A stretch of 64,000 nt of DNA from Alitta virens (lineage: Eukaryota; Annelida; Polychaeta; Phyllodocida; Nereididae): contig OW028578.1 of the NCBI GenBank assembly GCA_932294295.1, forward strand, positions 39,933,410-39,997,409, written 5' to 3'. How positions within the stretch are numbered: position 1 is the first letter of the stretch; every line of letters starts with the position of its first letter. Made by a program: the position numbers and the translations under genes. Below, one piece after another: positions 57,301 to 64,000 of the stretch. A model generated the notes under the pieces. The model ran no database searches, was not told the DNA's origin, and saw nothing but the letters and a program-made list of their open reading frames with translations.

Positions 57301-58723
57301 AAACTTTGTGGCTAAATGTTCTCGTTTCAGAATCACTGCCATCAGATCTTCTACTCTGACTGTATCTGAGATGCAGGAAGCTGAAATGTATTTGGTCAGA
57401 CGTGCACAACAAGAAGCATTCAGAAAGGATTTTGTGGCATCAAGCAATGGAGATGAAATTCCAGAGAGAAGCAACTTGCGACCACTTTGCCCCTTCTTTG
57501 ATTCTTCCAATGGTGTAATGCGAGTTGGTGGCCGCTTGAAACATTCACACAACACCTTTGAAGCCAAACATCAATTGTTACTGCCTGCTGAGCATCACAT
57601 TTCCAAGTTGATTGCTACATCTCATCATCTTACTTCAGCTCATGCAGGACCAGAGCAAGTGATGTCATCCATTCGCACCAAGTTTTGGCCAATAAAGTGT
57701 AGATTGTTGGTCAAGCAGTGCATTTATGCATGTCTTCATTGTAGACGACATTCTGTCAAGAGCAAGGTTCCATTTATGGCTGATCTACCTGTGCAGCGAG
57801 TGAAGGGATACACACGGCCCTTTGAATACACAGGTATCGACTACTTCGGCCCATTGACTGTGAAGAGAGCTCGTTCTCACCTGAAGAAATGGGGGTGCCT
57901 GTTCACTTGCTTGGTCACCAGGGGCATTCATCTTGAATTAGCCGATTCACTTGCGACAGATGATTTTATTCTGGTCCTCAGAAACTTCATCGGACGTCGT
58001 GGAAAACCAGCTGAAGTCTTCAGTGATAATGGCAAGAACTTTGTAGGAGCAACGAATGAACTTCAAGACTGCCTCATGAAGCTATATCGAAGTGATGATG
58101 TTCACAGGTACTTGCTCAAGTCCTCGATAAAGTGGCATTTCATTCCACCAAACGCCCCTCATTTCGTTGGCGCTTGGGAGAGGCTGGTGAAGTCGACCAA
58201 GCTAGCTTTGAAGAATGTGCTTCAAGAGCAATGCGTGTCTGAGTCAGCGCTCAGGACTGTCTTTATTGAAGTCGAGGATGTTATCAACAGTCGACCGCTT
58301 ACCCACAACAGTACTGATCCCAGTGATTATACTGCTCTGACGCCAAACCATTTTCTTCGTGGTGATCCCAATCCTCATATTCCTCCTGACTCTTTTCATG
58401 TTTCTGAGAGGGATAGTCGACGAAGGTGGAGGCAAGTTCAGGTCTTAGCGGATCACCTATGGAGAAGATGGCTGAAGGAATATTTGCCAACATTAACAGT
58501 CAGAAAGAAATGGAGAAAGGAAGAAAGAGATTTCCAAGTCAATGATTTAGTTCTCCTGATGGATGACCACAAGCCTCGAGGACAGTGGTCTCTTGGACGG
58601 GCGGTGGAGGTTTTCCCCAGTGATGACGGAAGGATTCGCTCGATGAAAGTCAAGACCGCTCCTGGCCCCATTTATGTTAGACCAGCGGCTAGAGTGTGTT
58701 TGCTTGAGGAAACCCATGTTTAG
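54300..58723 (+). pseudogene. pol region of the BEL/Pao element (broken)
   Basis: Order of domains: Cys/His knuckles (CPACEHSHHLARC, CFNCLYPKHRVGDC), aspartic protease (FALLDSASDVSLI), reverse transcriptase (first Asp in VADIADIFYQV, catalytic box FYMDDLL at about 56120), A17-type/RNase H-like region (IFDPCGFLAPFTFV), integrase zinc finger (HHLTSAH to CLHCRRH) and DDE core (GIDYFGP, FSDNGKNFVGA, VEDVINSRPL), and a DUF5641-like end. Lesions: a frame change near 55150-55196, TAG at 55946-55948 and TGA at 56186-56188. From 56195 to 58723 the frame is intact (842 codons). Confidence 0.88.
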
Positions 58724-58757
58724 TTGAGGACTACCCTAGCAGTCCTCAAGGGGGTGC

Positions 58758-59373
58758 TGTGAAATTGTGTATTGTATTTGATGTTTATATTTATTGTTTC
58801 ATATTTGCTGTTTTCGCTTACTTTCTTTTTCCTCTGTAGTATGTTTAACTCAATAGTTCACACCTCCTTCCAAACTGTCAAATACCTAGATTTATGTAGT
58901 TCCAGCTCATTCAAGTCATTTCCTTCAGAGGAACAACATGTATCTTCTTAGTGTGTTTGTCATATGCTCCAAAAGAAATGTAAGTCTCATTTATTTTATT
59001 GTTATACAGTATATTAACATTATCATTGTAATAGGAAGTTTAAGCATGGTTCTTTCACTAATATATAAATGTATAAAGTAGGTTATTTGTATTTTCTTTA
59101 TGTGTATGATTATGTAAATGTTACCTGATATTTGAATATTTATTTGAATGTAGTTTGTATCTAGATCTGTATAAGCTGAGACTTTCTCAACTGATATTAT
59201 TGTCATTTCTTTCTATCACTTCTTTTCATATTATTTGTCAATATATTGTTATTGCCCTATAAATTTGTGATTGGTTTACTTTATTTACAAATCTTTATTT
59301 TTGTCATTTTCAGTTAACCAGCAGCAACAATAAACTGAGTTAAAATCCAGCATATGACTTGTCATCAATAACA
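58758..59373 (+). repeat. 3' LTR of the BEL/Pao element
   Basis: 616 bp, begins TGTGAAATTG and ends AATAACA, followed by the target duplication ATCAC. Visible differences from the 5' LTR are single bases, including the CTAAAGAATTG/CAAAAGAAATG stretch. Confidence 0.9.
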
Positions 59374-59844
59374 ATCACATATGGTATTATCTCTGGCCAG
59401 ATGAAATGTAAGATGCCCATCCTTTTCTATCGCCCCCCCCCCCCTTAGTTGTTGTCGGTATAAACATTGTATATATTATCTCCTTATATCAATATTGTGA
59501 TTATATGACTCATTCTTATCATAAATCTAAAAAACAAAAACCTCATAAACAAGACTGTGATATTGACTGGTGTTGCGTTATATTTACATCTTGATGTCGC
59601 ATTATATTTTTACTTCTTTCCTTTTGAATTTATTTTTGACATATAGGCCTTTTGTGACCTCAACAGGTCGGTTTTACAAATTCATTCATTCATTCATTCG
59701 ACCCACCCCTTTAAAAATTCAGTATGATTACATGCTAGCATCTGTTAAATTAGATATAAACATAATAGAACAACTTTTTAACATGTTCATTTGTGTTTGC
59801 CATCACCACAGAAATTTGTATCAATGTTATTATCGGAGTCATAA

Positions 59845-60115
59845 CTACATAGAATCAAGAGAAAATGGAAGAGTGATTCTAAAAGCATGACGTCACAGTT
59901 TTCTCCTGTGTTTGCACTATTGATTACATGTTTCACTTTTTAAAGAAACAAATACTCAAGCCATACAAGATAGCATTGTAAAAGCCTATCTGACATAACT
60001 AAGACTTAATCAAAACAGTTAAACCTGTTCAGCAGTTTGTTTGACTAAATCCCTCATGATGTCACGGATGAAGAAGAAAAGTTTGAAAGACTATTCTACG
60101 TAATTATTACAACTA
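59845..60115 (-). mobile_element. Uninterrupted copy of the 29385-30345 MITE family
   Basis: Reverse orientation. Contains ATTGTAAAAGCCTATCTGAC, GTCACGGATGAAG and CTACGTAATTATTACAAC, as at 30160-30185 and 29385-29450. Confidence 0.7.
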
Positions 60116-60229
60116 TAATAAATAACGATACATTCGAAAGGGTAGCACCATGTTTAATTATTGTATACCTTAGGATGCATTTTAATTAAAATATTTAATT
60201 TCTTCATATCTCATCACTAGAGAATACGA

Positions 60230-60570
60230 TTAGGCCTAGGTCTCTTGAGAGGAGAGTGCCCCACTTGGGAATCGAACCTTGGGACCTTACACACATGAAG
60301 CGATAGCATTGACCATTAGTCCATTACACATAAGAGTGACTCCATTGAACCAGGGTAACACCCTGCTAACACCTAGCATAGCAGCAGTCCTGTCATTTTC
60401 CATGGGATTTTGCAACAGGTGTGTACAAATAACAGCATGTCAATGTTTATAATAGTGTGTGCACACAGTATGTTTCAGTATAGAATACATTCAAATAGTT
60501 AGGAAGTTTGTAAAACTGTGTGCACATATAATCCCACAAAAAAATATAAAGACTGCAAACGAGGGCCATG
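60230..60570. repeat. Dispersed repeat with minus-strand tRNA-like B-box
   Basis: GGTTCGATTCCC on the minus strand at 60278-60267 is a perfect B-box. The adjoining blocks at 60381-60415 and 60505-60555 match those at 18800-18850 and 19110-19150. Confidence 0.5.
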
Positions 60571-60849
60571 CTTGCTTGGCCAGCTGAAACCGTTACCTCA
60601 TTAGCAATGAAAAAATAATCACACATCACTTTTATAACAAAGGTTTATTTACAACATGACAAAACATTCACAGAAATACAAATGATGAACAATATTATAC
60701 AATTATATAAATTCAAAGCTGAGATTCTAAGCTTCAGTGCAAGTCCAGGCAGGCAGTTATTTCAAGTGCTCGTCAAAGGACATATGCTCTCCCATTCTGG
60801 ATAAAAGTGTGCACTAAATAGTGAAACTGTTGCAGATCTATTGAAGATA

Positions 60850-62407
60850 TCACAGTCGAAAGAAAAACGCTTTTGAAGCCGATGTTTCGCGAATCGATTG
60901 ACTGCTTTTACTGGAACGTGTTGAAGATTTCTGTAATGAAATGAAAGATTTATAAACATATATAACTAAGTGATAACTGTAACTTAAGTTAAAAAAACAC
61001 GAAATTTCCAACATTTTGGTACCAAGAAAGTGAGCGAAACTGGGGGTTGCCACCAAATCAAGTTTTTGCTGTTCAGGGGATAGACTAATGCTCTCAAAGG
61101 CTGGGACACTAATATTATAATAAACTAAGTGATTTATACTGTTTTTTTTTAAATACAGCATGTAAATTACTGAGTCAATAAATAGTCAATAATCCATATT
61201 TACCTTGTACCTGGGTGATTCATATTTAATTGTGGAGACGGAAGAGAAGGATTTCCATGAAATGGAGTCATCACTACTACCTGAAAATAAGATTTGAAAT
61301 ATATATCATTTGTTCATACAAAGGCCTCATGTAATTTAGCAAAATGTTACAAATTTTGGATGGCGCAGTAAACCTGGTGCTAGGCAATATATGAGACTGT
61401 GATTTATTTTGTATATTATTATTATTTTATTTTTTTTTCAGTATTATGATATTCAGTATTATGAGATGTGTTCACTGTGATGCTATAGTATAGAAAATGA
61501 GATATATAATATTTGGATCAGTAGTTCTTGAAGTAGTATTTAGTTAGTATATTCAATATATGTAATTTTTATGTCTGTATTAATAATGTATTGTGCATTC
61601 TATGTACCTTGTTTATGACGAATTGGGTCAAAACTGACTCCGTATGGTCTCTATCTATCTATCATACTTCGCACAGCACATGATATAAACTTTCACAATT
61701 AAGGTGTTTGACACACTACCTTGATACTACACCCATCAAAAACTCAATTTACACATTTTAAGATGGGAGTCATTGAACGTCTTGTTATGGAGAAACAAGA
61801 ACTTATCAATGGTAACCTAGAAATCTATCCAGGATAACAGTGTTAAAGGTTATTCACGCTTTGTCTAATTCCAAAACATTTCCCATTGATTTGATAGACT
61901 CTACCAGAAGATTTGATGCGTTCTACAGGATAAGAATAAGAATGTTAAAGGTTATTCACGCTTTATCTAATGTTCTAATAAAATTAAGATGTATAGGGAT
62001 TCAAGAACTTTTCCCATTAATTTCATAGACTCTCAATAGACACTAATAGTGCATTTGGTGCAGTACATGACAAAGTATCTGTAATACTTACAACAACTGA
62101 TGTCTGTTTGGCTGATAGAATCCAAGTTATCGCTGTAACAACTCGAACTGTCATCATGATGATCCTTCTCACCCACAGCGAGAGATCGACAACCGTAGAA
62201 TCCAAATCCAACATTCCTTTTAGACTCCTTTGCAACGGTGAAGAACATCTTGGAAGGTTTTGAAGTCGCTGCGTTTTGTTGTAACAGTCGTCTTTCGCAC
62301 TCCTTGGCTGCCGCTCGGTATGTGAAGTACATGTGCATTTTGCCGCTGTTTATAAATGAAGACAACAGTTCACCCCGTGCAGAATAAACTTGATGAATCC
62401 GCAACAT
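60850..62407 (-). CDS. Small serine-rich protein of unknown function, three exons
   Basis: Minus-strand exons 62407-62092, 61280-61204 and 60930-60850 have good splice sites (donor GTAAGT, acceptors TTTTCAG and TTACAG). Phases match (1, then 0), giving 157 aa ending in a TGA at 60850-60852. The first 100 residues contain basic and aromatic stretches (MHMYFTYRAAAKECERR, NVGFGFYGCRS) and then an acidic-Ser run (HHDDSSSCYSDN). The rest is mostly Ser with Lys/Arg. No membrane span or signal peptide. AATAAA on this strand at 60648-60643, about 200 bases downstream. I do not recognise the family. Confidence 0.6.
61400..61670 (+). mobile_element. LINE 3' tail in the last-but-one region of the minus gene
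   Basis: ATGACGAATTGGGTCAAAAC, TGACTCCGTATGGTC and CTATCTATCTATC resemble the 51300 tail. Lies in intron 1 of the 60850-62407 gene. Confidence 0.45.
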
Positions 62408-62900
62408 GACTCACTTAATTTGAATAGATAAAACTCAAGTGCTACATACCAGTGTGCATATCACATGTACACCAACCATCAAAACTCTATTTACAAAATG
62501 TGAAGGAAGCATGGTGATGGCCCGATTAAGAACTGGTTCAAGGAATGGAGACCGGAATCAATGACTCATTATACACCATACATTACATGGAGATACTGCT
62601 CCGCTGCCATATTCAATAGCGTTCAATAGACAGACAGAGATTTTATATTTAAGCCATACAAAATATAATAATGCAATATTATATGCATTGGCACAGGCGA
62701 TACCCATTTTGCCTAATGGTGTGATTCAGTGTCCTTGAGGCAGGCCTTCCCATGGTCCCAGATTAAAAATAGTTATTTTCAGCTTTTCCATGTTCCAAAG
62801 CATGGGAATCAGTGCAGCAGGCTACAAAATCCAGGAAAAGGTACTTGTCTAAGCCATGATATTTATCATGGGTGACCGGATTGGGGTTCGTACTGCCCAT
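62408..62900. other. Flank between the small minus-strand gene and the L2 fragment
   Basis: Would hold the promoter of the 60850-62407 gene. No TATA or CCAAT element stood out, and no coding sequence was seen. Confidence 0.35.
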
Positions 62901-62904
62901 CCCT

Positions 62905-63796
62905 GCTCATTAATTGACACCAACTCCTCTAATGTTTGGCGACAACCAGATAGAACCATTATCATCTGTTCGCAGTCTAGTTGTTACTGTCGACAAGTAC
63001 ACCACAATAGAGGACCATGTTAACAAAATCTGCAGAGGGGCCTACCTGCAGTTGAGAATCATCAGCAAACTCAGAACATACCTTGACCAAAGTTCACTTG
63101 AATGCATAGTCCATGCTTTTGTGTAACATCCAGGCTGGACTACTGCAACTCACTGCTGTGTGGCATACCGAATATTCTTCTGAATTGTCTGCAGAGAATT
63201 CAAAATACAGCAGCAAGAATCCTGACTGGTACACCAAAATTCGAACACATTACTCCCGTCCTGAAAACACTGCACTGGCTGCCAGTCGAGAAACGTGTCA
63301 ATTTCAAGACCTTGCTGTTTGTTTACAAGGCCTATCACCGTCTTGCCCCCATTTACATCAATGATCTTGTCATCCACTATTCACCATCACGCAGTCTTCG
63401 TTCTTCTAGTCAGTATCTTCTACAAGTTCCACGGACATCATCTTCCCTTGTCCAGTCACTTGCATTTAGTGTAGTTGGCCCAAAGTTGTGGAATGCGCTG
63501 CCTCTCGAAATCAGAGCTGTCAACTCTATTGAACTTTTTAAGAAAAAACTAAAGACCTTTCTTTTCTGAAAAAGACTGTTTCCTTGTTTTTGTGCAATTT
63601 TTCCTATGTGATACATTTTTAATATACTTTATATATATATCTTTTGTAGTTTAATTTATATATATGTAATCTGTCTTCTTTTAACTTTATAATGATTTAT
63701 ATTTTATTTTTATAGTTCGATATTTATTGTTCAGCGTTTTAAGCACCCTGTGGATATTACGCTATAGAAAATAAATTTATTATTATTATTATTACT
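62905..63796 (+). mobile_element. CR1/L2-type LINE 3' end with ATT tail
   Basis: Two overlapping frames (62914-63126, 63102-63569) together give the conserved post-reverse-transcriptase block of L2-like elements: [67 protein letters not shown] frame change sits near 63120. The element ends with AAATAAA and (ATT)n at 63770-63796, a known L2-type 3' end. Confidence 0.85.
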
Positions 63797-63892
63797 GGAT
63801 TCTCCGTCTATTGTGGAAAACTTTCCAACGTCCCTACCGGATGACCTTTAAAGCAATGTAAAAGACAAGGTAGTTGCTTACCAGGACTATAC

Positions 63893-64000
63893 TACATGGC
63901 CAAATGTGCCACATGCTTATTCCATGAGAAGATTAAATGCATGGAAAACGCATGGTGCTAATTATAATGAGTTTTCCATGCGTTTATCCAAATACACAGA
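63893..64000. mobile_element. MITE with TACATGGCCAAATGTG ends, copy 2 (cut by window end)
   Basis: Begins TACATGGCCAAATGTGCCAC, as at 7678, and continues with GCATGGAAAACGCATGG and TTTTCCATGCGTTTATCC. The right end lies beyond the window. Confidence 0.7.

Larger units (their letters stand above)
52342..59373 (+). mobile_element. BEL/Pao LTR retrotransposon, full length but coding-defective
   Basis: Two 616-bp LTRs (52342-52957, 58758-59373) start TG and end CA. The 5-bp target duplication ATCAC flanks the element (52337-52341, 59374-59378). A purine-rich tract (AAGGGGG, about 58748-58754) precedes the 3' LTR. Inside, from left to right: gag with Ser-rich repeats, zinc-knuckle/protease region, reverse transcriptase, RNase H-like region, integrase and a C-terminal domain typical of BEL. 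I counted about six differences between LTRs, so insertion looks recent, yet several stops and frameshifts interrupt the frames. No envelope gene was seen. Confidence 0.92.

Noticed and set aside
52998..58723. Endogenous retrovirus with envelope
   Set aside because: Domain order and the A17/DUF5641 regions are BEL/Pao; no envelope frame lies between integrase and the 3' LTR.

Overview
This is an AT-rich animal nuclear window. It has large spliced genes with GT-AG introns and many transposable elements: tRNA-derived SINEs, LINE 3' ends, a BEL/Pao retrotransposon, a Tc1-like transposon and numerous palindromic MITEs. The repeat mix suggests a marine invertebrate, perhaps a deuterostome, but I cannot name the species.

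Layout. 1-8286 is repeat-rich and holds a transposon-derived coding fragment (4097-4975) and several MITEs. 8287-24907 (+) is a complete nine-exon iduronate-2-sulfatase-like gene (651 aa) with all expected catalytic residues and repeat-filled introns. 25757-39850 (+) is the most interesting locus. One long exon encodes a signal peptide, a six-cysteine ectodomain, a Ser/Thr/Pro stalk and a transmembrane helix. It ends at a consensus splice donor in the same phase as downstream exons for a proline-rich linker, two SHP-type SH2 domains, a tyrosine-phosphatase domain and a Ser/Thr/Pro tail. Read as one gene this is a receptor-like SH2-SH2-PTP protein of about 1500 aa. Its phosphatase domain keeps the catalytic Cys and Arg but has His for the WPD-loop Asp and Phe for the phosphotyrosine-loop Tyr, so it may be a pseudophosphatase or slow enzyme.

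40.1-52.3 kb has no confident host gene. It holds tandem arrays (42.4-43.9, 47.1-47.5, 48.0-48.1 and 49.0-49.4 kb), possible duplicated small exons on the minus strand (44.8-46.7 kb), a gag zinc-knuckle relic and a LINE 3' end. 52342-59373 is a full-length BEL/Pao element with near-identical LTRs but broken coding frames. 60850-62407 (-) is a complete small three-exon gene of unknown function (157 aa). 62.9-63.8 kb is a CR1/L2-type LINE 3' end, and the window closes inside a MITE that also occurs at 7.7 kb.

The sulfatase would degrade heparan/dermatan sulfate, whereas the receptor-like protein would act in phosphotyrosine signalling. They are head-to-tail neighbours 850 bp apart with no evident functional link. 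Exon models come from reading splice sites and phases by eye. No search was run, so homology statements rest on motif recognition.
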